From contig NC_061146.1 in assembly GCF_905220365.1 (NCBI RefSeq), positions 9,613,538-9,677,537 on the forward strand: 64,000 bases of DNA. Reading direction: 5' to 3'. The position numbers and the translations under genes are program-made. Each line of letters opens with the position of its first letter. Within the stretch, counting starts at the first letter, position 1. Positions 11,601 to 26,600 of this stretch are shown piece after piece. The notes beneath the pieces were generated by a model. The model saw only the letters and a program-made list of their open reading frames with translations. It ran no database searches and was not told the origin of the DNA. Source of the stretch: Vanessa cardui. Taxonomy: Eukaryota > Arthropoda > Insecta > Lepidoptera > Nymphalidae.

Positions 11601-14600
11601 GTGGAAGAGGAGCTCTTAGCTCAGCAGTGGGAAATTTACAGGCTGTTACTAGTCGTTATTTGTTAGGCAAAAAAGTAGCCAATGTCTTTGGAGGTCAAGT
11701 TTGCTTCATACCATGTAACATCAAATTCGGTTCAGCGGTTTGGTCGTGGAATAGTGATAGACAGACAGACCGAGCTACTCTCACATTTATAATATTTATA
11801 TAGATTATAAACACCGAAATTAGCAACGTCTGCGAATCAAAATCCACATCTGAACATATGATATTACCTCCACTGGTTTGTGCGCCGTAGGTGACTTTTT
11901 TCATCAGGTTCATTAACAAATCAAATCAAAATAAACTTTATTCAAGTAGGATTTCACTAGAACGTTTTCATCGTCATCTTAAAATGAAGTTAAGCTACCG
12001 CCGGTTCAGAAAGTAGATTCTACCGAGAACAACCGGTAAGAAACTCAGTATTTAGGCTTTTTTAATATTTAAAAAAAAAGCAGAGTCATGTTAGTTAAAT
12101 ACAATTATTGAAACTAATAATACTGCTTGGAAGTCAACAGGTACCAATTAACTCCACGTTTTTTTATCATCTATAAAATCTTGTAACGAATAATAAGCTT
12201 ATTCTACCAATGTATTTTTATAAACGATTTGAACTTACGAAACGGCAAAGTTAAAAATGACTGCGGAATTTTATTATATACGTAGTTACTATCTCAGTTA
12301 TAATATTAGTATAAATTATTTAAAATATTAAGCAAAGCCATTATCAAAATGTTTATTCAACCGCTCTAGACACAAAAACAAAAAGTTAAAAATAAATTCT
12401 TATTATTCCGAATAAAACACGTGACGCTCATTTCAAAACAGTTAAGTGACGTTTATTATAAATCCTCATTTATGCAATGTGAGAAACATCAGTCATCGTT
12501 TAAAGAATTAGATACGTTGTTCTGTTTGGTTCTATAACACGAAACTGAAGCTCAGATTTTTAAAACATAATAGATATTAGAAAGTATTTTAAGAAATAAA
12601 TAATTAACTTAAAAAAAAAACCGACTTCAAATGTGTGAACACAAAAAAAATCGTTCAAATTGGTTTATAATCGGCGGCGATATTGCGTATAAAAAAGTTC
12701 ATCCCCAATTTTCCACCCTTGGGGGTTGTTTTTTATTATTAATTTTAAATGGGACCACCCTTGAGGTATTATTAGGTATATACCTATACGCTGAATATAC
12801 CGGTACATAATTGGCGGAGTTATCGCGTAACAAACAAAAAAACATACGGGTCGAATTGAGAACCTCCTCCTTTTTTTGAAGTCGATTGAAAATGGTGTTC
12901 AGTAACTTAGTAATACGTCAATATCGGTAGGATTTATTTCGTTTAACAGACATTTATAATGTACAGCTTATTGTATTACGATCTAAGCATGTATTAGTTT
13001 ATAGGCTTTGTGTAAACATGTAATCGGATAAAACTGGATTAATGTGTCGAGTAATTATTGATAAATACCAAGTGTTTATTAGCGAAATTAATATAGAAGC
13101 GTTTAATAAATATAACAATTGTTCTTTGCATAATTACATTAATAGTTTTGATTATAAAATTTATTTTTATAAATATGCATAATATAATATATTGAGTTGT
13201 GATGGCCCAATGGTTAGTTCAACCCAGGCAAGGACCACTATATATATATGTATAAGTGTTTAACTTGTGTTTATAATTCATTTCGTGCTCGGCGGTGAAG
13301 GAAAACATCGTGAGGAAACCTGCTTGTGTCTAATTTCATCGAAATTCTGCCACATGTGCATTCCAACCCGCATTGGAACAGCGCGGTGGAATATGTTCCA
13401 AACCCTCTCCTTATTGAGAAATGAGGCCTTAACCCAGCAGTGGGAAATTTACAAACTGTTACTTTTTACTCTTTGCTTCATAAATGTGTTCGCAAATTCG
13501 ACATTATCGAAACCAGCTCTTAAATATAAAGTTGTTTCGACCTTCATGGTTTATCTGCCCAAATAAGGTTCAAAACGAGGTCAGTATTACGAACGTGAGG
13601 TTTTTATACAAGTAATGTAACCTTTTAAAGACATTAATACGCAATTAAGCAAGCTGTCATCTGAATATTCACCGTTATCGTGGGATACACACTTTTTTTT
13701 TCAATGACACATCAAAATCAGCCTGCGGTTTAAACTTATTCAGCATATTACTTTAGTAGCGTTAGTAGTGTACATGGGAATCATAGTTACTAATTCTTGA
13801 TATTTCCAGTGTCTGGGATGGATCCTATTTCATACAGAACACATTAACCATTTTACCAGGTTACCTACCTATATTAAGTTAAAAATTGGATATTTTTTAG
13901 ATATTTAAACTAAATGTAATTAGTGAAAGTATGGCTTGTAATTTTTTTTATAATAATATTTATAATCTATATTTTATTATTTTAAGGCTAGCAACCCTAG
14001 ACTTCGAATTGGGTTATTAAAGTTTATGTTTCCTTGGAATTTACCGAATAAACATTAAACATTCCTTAAATGATAGCAATTACATTTATATTAAAACATT
14101 TCGATATATCGATTCGTATCAACAATTATTATTGTCATTATATTGGCAGTAAGTAAATGTATCATTGCTTGGCAAATCATGATAGTTTTTTTTTTAAATA
14201 TTTTTAAAACCACTAAAATTATAACTAACTACCTAAATTATAACTAACTAACCATTAAAATTATTTGGTTTATGATGTTTTAAAAATGTAAACATTTAAC
14301 ACCAAAAAGATGACCTGTGTATATCAAAAACAAAGGTCCCAAAAATTGATACAATGTTAAATTACAATAACTTTGTTAATATTTATGTCATAATAGAACC
14401 GAAATGTATAGCTAATAAGGACAGTAGTCTTGTATCGCAAATAATATCATAAAGAATTCCATACACGACACGACAAAATAAAAAACAAGGACTACAGAAA
14501 AAAAACTAGGAACAAAACATTCTGCCAATGTAATATATGACGGGTGATGCGTAGGAGCTTGATCGGTTAAGAGTCAAAGTATTAATTGATGATTTAAGTA

Positions 14601-17600
14601 GACACAACAACAAATTAGTTGAGAGCTGAAACAAATCGATAAATACAATATTATTCGATTAGGATTAAGTTATCGTTACAAACATTTAATATTCGTTCGA
14701 ATTTGATTTGAAAATGTTCTTTTTTTAAATTATTTATTTCTTTTCAGATTTGTTTTATGACTTTATACTAAAGAAAACATTAAAAGAAATATGATTGTTT
14801 ATTTCCGGTTAGGAACGTTGAAATTCAGCTGTAATTCATGTGTTATTTTAGTCAAAGTCAATGTCAAAAATTTTAATTCAAAATAGAAGTGATTACACTT
14901 TCTTATTGATAGTCAAAAAATCTACCACCGGTTCGGAATTTAACCCCTCAGGCCTGAGAAGAACGCGTGAAATAAATTCAGCGGGATCATTTTTTTCATA
15001 TTGCGTTACATATACAATAAATATTTTTTATAAAAATAATATAACCATTGTAATGCTTAAAAGATCTTAACAAATTTTCTTATATTATGTAGAGGTGACC
15101 CGTAACAATTTTGTAGCATTTTGTTAATAATTAATCAAATGATTCCAACATATATGCATTTATATAATTGCATAATTACAATACTATTTACTTATTGTCT
15201 TAACAACTAAAATGCATTAAGTATCGTTGTCATAAAAGCTGTGTTCTGGGAAATAGATGTTTCTAGAGAAATAGCTATCGAAACCAAAAAGTATCAACAA
15301 CAAAATATGTCCTAATAAATCGAAACACAAGTTTTCCTCCGTTTTGCGGCGATGAAGTCAGGGCATTATCCTGGTCTGTATTAATATGCTTCGTCACGAT
15401 GTAATTTTAACTACAGAACGGGAAGCGGCCATCTTGTTTTTATTTTCAGTAAGTATAATATACTAAAAATATTTACACGTTGTTTTCTTATTAAATATAA
15501 TGGTTGGTTTTTTTTTATATTATAATGAGTAGGCAATTTTTTGTGGCTTAGGATTCGCTTTCTATTGTAATTAATTTAGATTTTAATTATTTATATAAGT
15601 TTTAAAAGATGTTGCGTCGATGCTCGGAATGAATCAATTGTATTTATACAATGGTTAAATTTTTATATAATAATAAAGTTATTAAACATAATTTATGTTA
15701 GCGTAAACTTATAACAAACATATCCCTTTTGAGTTGTTATTGAAGGAACGAAAAAAAAAAAGTATTGACTACGGATTGACAGCAAACAGCCAACGTCACA
15801 GAAAGAAGTTTTTATTTCTGTTCCATATCCCGGCTAACAATGAACAAGGCTCGTTTCAGTTTCTCGAGACATTCAAAAAACCCGGAAATACTTTCTCACA
15901 TGTGGTCTACAAAGCCTCTTTTGTTCGTCTCTTCACAGAGCGATGACCTCGCAACTATGTTGATATGAGAGAAAATATGAACTTTACCTCAAAATAGGTT
16001 TTACTATAATAAAAAGAAAAATAAATATCTAATATAGAACTGAGTTTGTTAAACTTAATTACATATTAATAACTTACAAGTAATTGTGAGATTTAAAAAA
16101 TTATATTGTTTTTTTTTTTTTAAACTGATAAATCATATCTTCGTCATAATGTTTTAAGCTCTAATAATACAAACAAAGAAAAAAAAAACAAAAACGAAAC
16201 GAAACGGTTTTCGTTTAGAAAAAATAAAATTGCATGTCATCCTAACAAGCGGTACAAATCTTGGCGGAGATCCAAATGCACTCTGAAGTTCGAGGTCAGG
16301 GGGATTTAATTTTAAACGTCCCTCCAGCCAGGATTACTTTACCCTCTGTTTCAAATATAGACGTTGCTAAGCTGACTTGTGTTTTTAGTATAGTTAGAAG
16401 TTGTAGAGCCGATATAGCCCAGTGGTTGGAAGGCGTGCATCTTAACCGATGATTGCGGGTTCAAACCCAGGCAAGCACCGCTGATTCATGTGCTTAATTT
16501 GTCTTTATAATTCATCTCGTGCTCAACGGTGAAGGAAAACATCGTGAGGAAACCTGCATGTGACAAATTTCATAGAAATTCTGCCACATGTGTATTCCAC
16601 CAACTCGCATTGGAACAGCGTGTTGGAATATGTTCCAAACCTTGTCCTCAAAGGAAAAGGAGGTTTTTAGCCCAGCAGTGGGAATTTACAGGCTGTTGTT
16701 GTTGTTGTAGAAGTTGTAAAGGGCTTGAACTAGCATTATATGTATTATCAACTGTGCCCGCGAACTTATACGCATTTGAATTTAACAAAAAAATATCTAT
16801 TATTGCAGCCTAAGTTACTCCTTATTATATCAGTTATCTGCGATTGAAAGTACCGTCAAAATCGGTCAAGCCGTTCCATAGATTAGCCAGAACAAACAGA
16901 TAGAAGGACAGAATTTTTTTTGTAAAAAATGTAATTTTGTTATATGTACCGTTTATACAAATGCATTGAGTAAAAAAGGCCTTTTTTTTGTTAAAAAATA
17001 AGATTGGTTTTTATATTACGGTATACAGTAATGTCGGTTTAATCATATTTTTTTTCATGGTTGGCGAACGAGCATATGGGCCACTTGATGGTAAGTGGTC
17101 ACCATCACCCATAGACAAAGACGCTGTACGAAATATTAACTATTCTTTACACCGTCAATGCGCCATCAACCTTGGGAACTAAGATGTTATGTCCCTTGTG
17201 CCTGTAGTTACACAGGCTCACTCATCCTTCAAACCGGAACACAACAATGCTGAGTACTGTTGTTTGGCGGTAAAATGAGTGATAAGTGGGTGGTACCTAC
17301 CTAGACGGGCTTGCACAAAGCCGTACTACCAAGTTGTATTAGAATTTAATAAATAAATGAAATTATTACTATTAACGCAGATTTAACATCTGGTTAAAAC
17401 ACACAATTATTAAAAATCATCTAAATAAAAGAATACAAAATGATTCGTCAGACTTGAAATTTGCCATTTAATGGTAAGTGGTCACCACTGCTTGATATTG
17501 TCACTATTTAATTTCTTTGAAATATTTAAGTAAAGAAGTTAAACTGGCTCAGTGTGCCTTCAAACTGGAACTTGAATTAATCAGTGGGTGGTAACTAGAC

Positions 17601-20600
17601 AGGCTGGCTCGACGTAATTATTTTTTATTAAGTAATTTCATTAGTAAGATATGCAAAAAGTGAGGTGTTATAAAAACGGTCTGCATTTTAAATTATTAAG
17701 CGAGTTAAAGCGCTTGAAGCGTGAAATGTAACTTTCGATTTTCGACCCGCGCCTGCGTTTATTGTATTGTGTTCTTTTTTTAAATTTTCTCTTTCCATAA
17801 TGTTGTTATAAGTATTTCGTTGTATCTGTGAACATGTTACGATGTCGTGAGCTGAGATGGGCCAGTGGTTAGAACGCTCAGGGCCGTATTTAGGGGAGGG
17901 CAACCAGGGCAACTGCCCTGGGGCCTCCACATGAGGGCGCCACGTCAGTTTTCAGCTGGTTGACAAATACCGAGATATAGAGAAATAAAAAAAAAAAATT
18001 AATTCATAATAATATAATTATTAGGGTGTTCACACTTCTGTTTGTCTAGGGCCCTCACTGCTGTGTGGCCCAGGGGCCTCCAGATTTTTAAATCCGACTC
18101 TGAGAACGCTAGCGATAATTGCGGGTTCAAACCATCAAGCACCACTGAATATTCGCGTAAGACAATGGCACTGTAACAAACATTAACCTTTCCTGACTTC
18201 GCCAATACACCACCAACCTTGGTCTCATGTTTTGTTCCTTGTGCCTGTAATAACACTGGCTCACTCACCCTTCAAATTGGAACACAACAATACTTAATAC
18301 TGTTGTTTGGCGGTAGAATATATGATGGGTGGGTGGTATCTACCCAGACGGGCTTGCACAAAGCCCTACAACCTACTTAAAGCGCCAATGTCTATGACAC
18401 GTCACACAATAGACCATGTCACGCTGAATGATGGAGTAGCTATTATTGCCGTTACGTCATCACAAATTATCTTATTGCAGACTTGAAACTTTTTAGAGTC
18501 GGCGTTCCAAATCGAGGTAACTTAGTCTATTGACATTTTAAAGCAAAAACTTTAACTTTGAGATTTGTCCATCTGGTCAAGCGTGATTGAGCAACGAGCG
18601 TACAAATCACAGATCAAAATTAGAATTATGCTATTAACGGCCTTTTAGTAAACGGACAGCGCAATACAAAAAAGTATTATTTTATTAGCAACGACCCGGC
18701 CGGCTTCGCACGGGTGCAATGATATGACATCACCGTAGAAAATTCTAAAATTATCAGTGTTTCTTTACTAAATTTTCGATGTACTATATGTATAATAAAA
18801 CCTTCTTGAATCACTCTATTTATTAAAAAGAATCGCATCAAAATACGTTGCGTAGTTTTAAAGATTTAAGCATACATAGAGATATAGACAGAGAAAGCGA
18901 CTTTGTTTTATACTCTGTAATAATTAAACTTAGTTCATAAACCGCTTTAAGTGCTTTTTCTATAAGGCGATACATTTTTTTATTATAGGAGATGACAAAA
19001 TTGGAATCCCAAGCAGAAATCGCATCGCATGGCTAATAGCTCGTAGACATAATTCGATTCGAACACGTCTGATCGGATTGATAGATTTTTCGTCTACCTT
19101 TAACCCGTTATATTTTATTAACCGATTCACGTATTTATTTTAACCTGGCAACACTAAAAATACAGCAAATCATCTATATATAATATTATAAAAGTAAAAG
19201 TAACTCTGCCTGTCTGTGGGTCTTTCACGATCAAACCGCTGAACCGATTTTATGGAATATAGCAAGCTTGAACTTCAAGAAAGAACAAATTACTGTTTTG
19301 TTCCATTTGCTGTTGAAACGCTTGACCCTTGGAGTAGTACAAAAAGCTTCATCAAAAGTATAACACCTCACCTCATTGCCTCTCGCTGACAGGAGGGCTG
19401 GTTCGTTTTTTGCCCAGAGGATCGGAATTGCGATTCAACTGGGAAATGCTGCTAGCATTCTTACCATTCCACGCGGTCAAGATTTATACAGTTCATAGGT
19501 CATATTTGTATATATTTAAGCATTTAATGTTATTAATTCTTATGTTAATAGAAAGGACATTGGCTACTTTTTTTGTCTAACACATGACAGCCAATACCCT
19601 AAAACGCGTGCGAAGCTGCGGGTAACTACTAGTAAATCATAAGAAATACTATTATTGACTGTACTGAGAATAAAAATATCATTTGACGATTCCACTTAAC
19701 TATAAATTTTATACGCAACAGATGACTTGGATCTGCTCTCCTTATACGGAGCTTGTGGCGTCTGGTTTGCAACAAAGTCGCGATCAGGGTTACCTCTTTA
19801 AAAATTATACATCGCACATTGCAATTTTGTCAAAATGTTGCCAATCTTTGATTGAGGCGTGGATACACGTGAAATAATAAAATTTTCGTTACCCTTTTTT
19901 CTTGGTAATCGTAAAAGAAATATTAAAAAAATATATATGTAACCTACATGATAAGAACTATTTATATAATAAAAAAATAATAATGACCAGTTAATAGAAA
20001 CCTAAGATTTTGTTGTTATTCGCATTTCTATACATTTTCGATGACAGTAAAATATTATAATAATCGCTTTCGCCTTCTACCGAATAACTTTTTAAATTTT
20101 TATTCGATATCGATACGTGCACATCGTGATACCCCCTCCCCCTTCACTGTCATCCAATAAATCGGTGGGGGACGAGACTGTACTGCTGACAATTTTCTCT
20201 GCAATTACAGTTCACAGCGGCATATTTATCGGTAACTAAATCGAGCAAAATCTACGTCTTTCGAAATAAATTATTTTCAAATATTTTATTTTATAATATA
20301 ACCAATTATTTAGGCTACATGCTTAAACAGGGGATAATACTGCTATCTTTATTATTTCAAGTAACACTAAGAATCTTATTAGAAAAACTTTATAATTTTT
20401 ATAGGTCTGGAACTCTGAACGACAACCGTACAAGCTAGTCACAGCGATGAAAAGAAAAGTAATAATATTTAATCGATCAATTCTCATAAACATAACCTTT
20501 ATGGCTTTATTATTTGTTTTATTTTGTATCTGTGGTGTCTTGGCGCATTCACGATAAAATTAAAAAAAAAACTTGTTAATAAGGGACGCTGTGGTGCAAC

Positions 20601-23600
20601 GAAATTGTTGATCATTTAAATAATTTTGAATGCTGATAAGGCTTTGTACGAGACGCTCTGGGTATGTACTACCCATTACTCATACATTCTACCGTCTACC
20701 GCCAAGGAGCAATATTCAGTACTGTCTTCATTGAAGGCTGAGTGAGCCAGTCAAACAGTTAAAATTCGACACACTACCTATGAGCTGAGATGGCCCAGAT
20801 GATTGCGGGTTCAAACCCAGGCAAGCACCACTATATATATATGTGCTTAATTTGTGTTTATAATTCATCTCGTGCTCGGCGGTCGGTCATCGTGAGGAAA
20901 CGTGCATGTGTCTAATTTCATCAAAATTTTGCCACATGTGCATTCCACCAACCCGCATTGGAACAGCGTGGTGGAATATGTTTCAAACCCTCCTTAATGG
21001 AAGAGGAGGCCTTATCCGAGCAGTGGGAAATTTACAGGCTGTTACTTTACTACTTTAATTTACCTACTAATATCTTAGAGCACAAATATTAAGCAACTAA
21101 GGATATAGTATATGTGACACGAAGTAAGAGATACAAGGGAGAAGAGAGCTTCGGGCAGGGAGTATGACGGTATTGGAGGTTTCCTATCAAGGCGTACGAA
21201 TCGATTCTACGCCCAAAGCGCGCTAATATATTTTTGCATCACTAAAAAAAAGTTCTAATATGTTCACTATTCGCCGCGCAAGGCAATTTGATAGTTTGGA
21301 TTGTAACAATTTATTAAGCGCCTTGTCATATTGTGCGACGTTTATAGTTATTTCTCGGATCTGATAAGCATATATTATACAGTGTGGGACTGCTATAATA
21401 AATAGACTATTTGACGCTTATTGATCTGATATAATGTAACTTAGTTCTTCTAGAAAAAATATTATTAACAAAACAAAATTACTTTTATAACAAATTTATT
21501 GCAAGGATATAAAATAATAATCATTAACAACAAAATACTTCAATAAATTTCTGGTTTTTTAATATTATCACAAAAACAGAAAAACAATGATACGCCTGAC
21601 CGTATTTCGCGCCACCTCCCGACAAAAAGATAAATAATTTTAAAAGCCATCTGTCAGCTTGACGCGTGGCTTTCGGAAAGTCACACTAATTCTCCTTATA
21701 ATATAATAAAAATCTGAAAGAATTTCTATGATTTTAAACATTCCTCATGACGTAATCTGAATACTAAAAAAAACAATTTATATTATAGTTTATACATTCG
21801 CATTTATAATTCTAATTATCCGATTTGCTTTACACAAAATTTCATCAAAATCGGTTTGGTCGTGAAACAGCGATATATATACAGACGAAGATAGTTACTT
21901 TCACGTTACTTTTAATATAGATAAAAGAATAATGAACAAGAAATAGTGACAGGAAAAGCCGATTCACCTTCAAATATTGCAATGTCTGAAAATCAGCTTA
22001 AAACCGTTTATTTTGAATGACACTAGTTAGCTTATTGGATTATCTGTGAAGTCGTTTTGCGAGAACTAAATTGAAAAATAGGGAATTCGAAGTTTGAATT
22101 TCAAAAATCAACTTTTACAAATGCGAAGGTTTTATAGAGCAACATTTTAAATGAATATTGCCATATAAATATATGTATATGTCATACTAGTAATCGGTAG
22201 TATAGCGCGTCAAGTGTAAGTTGGCGTGTGGCAAAAACATGTACTAATTTATTTGTTCATTTAATATCTTATTTGTTTTATTTACCCTTACTAAGAAAAC
22301 TTACCCAAAATCTATTAAAAATTATACGTAGAGAATTATTTTCTAGGGAGATATTGGTAGAATAAACAAAAAAGTGGCAAACAAAGGTGTAGCAGGTGCT
22401 GCCACAGGAACGCCAACTTATACTTGCCAGTCTGTATTTAGGGTGTTGGTTGTCATGTGCATTTCATTTCATTATATATGTATTATCTATGGTCATGTGT
22501 CAGCCAAAAAATGGTATAGTTTGCTTCATACCAAATTTTATCAAATTCGATTCAGCGGTTAGGTCGTGAAAGAGCGATAGATGGACAGACATTTATAATA
22601 TTAGTATAGATACTAGTAAGTGTATCAAGAACCACGTTGTGTTTGTGCATGAAACATTTTAATGTTAAAAATTAAAACTCGATTGCTTTCTACATTACAC
22701 GAACTTTCAATCGATCATCGAATATCATTCGAATTATATTTCTTAGAGAATCGCTAAGTCATAAATATTGAAATGAAATGTAATGCTGTTCTTTTCTAAT
22801 CGCAGACGTTAGAAAGAAACGGCAAATCAGACATTGACATTCCGTTATTAATTAAAATAATCACTGCCGTTAGTTCTGCTGTGTGTCATTATTTCACAGA
22901 ATTTGATAAACGATTAAGATAGGCAACAATACGTGTTTAATTACAAAATTACAGGAAACGCCTAAATAAATTGATTTTAAATATAATAGTATATTTCGTG
23001 GTAAGTCTTGGTACACGTCAGGTCTCAATGACCTCGCAATTTCTTAGCTTCCAAGGAATATATAAATAAATATAAATATGAGACAACATCACATACATTA
23101 CTCTGATCCCAATGTAAGTAGCTAAAGCACTTGTGTTATGGAAAATCAGAAGTAACGACGGTACCACAAACACCCAGACCCAAGACAACATAGAAAACTT
23201 ATGGTAATCTACATCGACTCGTTCGGGAATCGAACCCGGGATCCCGGAGTGGCGTACCCATGAAAACCGGTGTAAACACCACTCGACCACGGAGGTCGTC
23301 AACTCGTCAAGGAAGGCGATGTATTGGCGATAAAAGAAAGGATTAATATTAAATCTATGAGCACCAATGTCTCAATGACCTTAGCATAATATAATATAAG
23401 GTCCATTGCCCAGTTTGACTACGAAAGGGAAATAAAGATAGATCTGGCTTCCGACTATCATCATCCTCATGATTACACTGTATAAAACAATGTTGCTTAC
23501 CGCCATCTGTCCCTATTTATTTATTATAGAGTTACACCATCGACTTACCACTAAATTTAAAAGTAACATTTAACATGGGTGACTTTCGAAGTGATACATC

Positions 23601-26600
23601 TTTATATGTATAAACAATATTTAGTCCCTATGTATGCATACAACAACAGCCTGTAAATTCCCACTGCTGGGCTAAAGGCCTCCTTTCCCTTTGAGGACAA
23701 GGTTTGGAACATATTCCACCACGCTGTTCCAATGCGGGTTGGTGGAATACATATGTGGCAGAATTTCTATGAAATTTGTCACATGCAGGTTTCCTCACGA
23801 TGTTTTCCTTCACCGTTGAGCACGAGATGAATTATAAAGACAAATTAAGCACATGAATCAGCGATGCTTGCTTGGGTTTGAACCCGCAATCATCGGTTAA
23901 GATACACGCATTCTAACCACTGGGCCATCTCGACTCTGATGTATGTATAGATGGTTAAAATTACGCAACGGATTTTGATGCGGTTTTTTATTAGATAGAG
24001 TGTTTCGAGAGGTTTTTGTACATAATAGATGGACTATATAGTAAAGAAACAAGAAACATTCTGTAGTATATTTAATATCAGAATTGCTCCCGTGCGAAAC
24101 CGGGGCGCTTGTAAATATTAAAAAACAGTACAGTCACCGTTATTTTAGAATTTCTCATAAAAGATTTAGCTATTGACGTACATATGACTTCACCTGATTA
24201 CTTACTGGTAAATTACACATACAATGAATTCTAATCACAGTTTAAGGAAAAAACTATTACAATGAAATCCGATAATAATCTAAAATCATTTATTGGTTTC
24301 ATAAAATATTTTTGTCGGTAAATCTTATCAACGTTCGTGGAATTTATGACTTATATTTCTCTATTGTATCATAAGGGAAATTAAAAAAGTATTAGATTAA
24401 AATTTATAATGTCAGAACTGTAAGAAAAGATTGCTTCATTAAGCAACGCAAAAAGTTAATATAATTCATAACTTTTTTAATATAATTTAGACAGTTATAT
24501 AAATCATTTATACAAGGACTCGAAATCATTTCATTTGTTTTTATTATTCAAAATACGAAATAAAAAAAATCAAAATGTCAGTCTGACATGCTAAAAATTT
24601 TTTTTATCTGCATGATCATTTAACGCGCGAAGTAAAGCATACCACCATACAAAGTGAGGTCTACCAGAACACCACTAGTGTATATATGATTATATATTCA
24701 CTTATGTTCTCAAATAAAGCTATTTACTAACTATAATCATAATTATAATTGCCTTAAATATGGTATATCGTATAATACGTGGCATACATTATTAAAAAAA
24801 GGTTTTAATTTTTTATTATTGTTTTCATTTCCACTACATTTAAAATATATCCGTTACTTTCAGATGATTTATTTTAATCAATAAGCAAGTCATTCTTTTT
24901 ATTTCTATAAATGTAATTAAAGGATATACCATAACGGAAACCGGAACTGTAATATTAATAAAACTTATTCTTCATTTAAACCAATTCATTCGAAAACCGT
25001 CTCAACAGATTCATTCAATATCTCTTGATTAATTTAATGAAAGGAAACGCTGGTATTTAAACTCCCTCCATTTTATCAAAACAAACTAAATAAACGCGGG
25101 CGTTCAACTCGATCGCGTCATTCACGTACATCATAAGTATTTTTAATCTTTGGAATAGAAGTTATGGCACTGCTACATCTGGGGGACTAATTTTAGTCTA
25201 TTAAAGAATTAATCTACATATATCTACAGCTGAGATGACCCAGTGGTGAACACGTGCATCTTAACCGATGATTTCGGGTTCAAACCCAGGCAAGCATCAC
25301 CATATATATGTGCTTAATTTGTGTTTATAATTCATCTGATGCTCCGCGGTGAGGGAAAACATCGTGAGGAAACCTGCATGTGTCTAATTTCATCGAAATT
25401 CAGCCACACGTGCGTTCCACCAACTCGCATTGGAACAGCGTGGTTGAATATGTTCCAAACCCACTTCTCAATGGGAGAGGTGGCTTAACCCAGCAGTGGG
25501 AAATTTACAGTTACTTTACTTTACTTTTTATATCTATACTAATATTTTAAAATGTGATAGTAACTCGCTCTTTCGAACGACAGACAGACAGACAGACAGA
25601 CCAACAAATGAACCGAATTTGATGAAATTCGGTGAGAAGCAAACTAGAACTCCAAGTTATGACATAGGCTACTTCTTTTGCCCAGAGGATCGGAATTGCG
25701 ATTCAACGGGGAAATGCTGCTAGTATTCTTGCCACCATTCCACGCGGTCAAGATTTATACAGTAACTAGTTTTAGTTCATATTTAAGCATTTAATGTTGT
25801 TAATTCTTATGTTCATAAATTATTCTTCTTTTGCTTATCACATGATAACCAACACTTAAATTGCGAGCGAAACCGCAGGCGTCAACTAATATTTATAAAT
25901 AGCAATAAAAAAGGTGACGCTTTTTTTTTGTAATGCTTAAATAAAATGATTAATAAACCAATATACACAAAACTCATATCAGATGTACGGTAATCATATA
26001 CCGTTAGAAAATGGCTGACTTGCAAAAATATGAAGTATAGAAATCTCTTTGAAAACATACATTAAGTGCCAACTTATAATATCTGTTAAACGGATATCCT
26101 TTCTTTTTTATATATAAGCTACATTTTATACTTAGGTATAGATGGTATAGTACGACACAACTTAGATGTAGCACCATCAAATTCAATAAAACCGATTACT
26201 GCCGATTTACACAACCAATAGAAATAGCTCCCTATCGCGCGATTCTGTTCTCGTCAGTTCAACCCGAGAAAGCAAATGCATGTATTTACATGCATTTGCT
26301 ATCGACGTGTCAAATTGACGAATATATTTGGTCATATGATATTACAAGTTATTACGTTTGTGTAAAAATCATATTCACATGAGAAAGAAATATTGATAAT
26401 TTGGGATAGCGTACTTAATTCGTATGTGATCGGTTTTATGAATTTTGCCGATGCGACATCAAGTTGTGTCATACTATATATAAATATAGATTATATTACA
26501 TATTGTTATAGAATGTTTAAAATTAGTAAAATAAATATATTCCTCTAATTAACCTTAAATATTGTTATTGCAAACAGGAAAATTTTATATGAACTAGAAA

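Noticed and set aside
11454..11803. ORFs of 70-112 codons in SINEs (also at 13267, 16529, 23628, 29580, 32149, 34044)
   Set aside because: The same peptide pieces (SNFIEI, NPHWNSVVEY) recur wherever the tRNA-derived SINE occurs; they are repeat sequence with no coding role.
23215..23300. tRNA gene (B-box GGGTTCGATTCCC)
   Set aside because: The tRNA-like part continues into a conserved repeat body that also occurs at 50815-51034; it is a SINE head.
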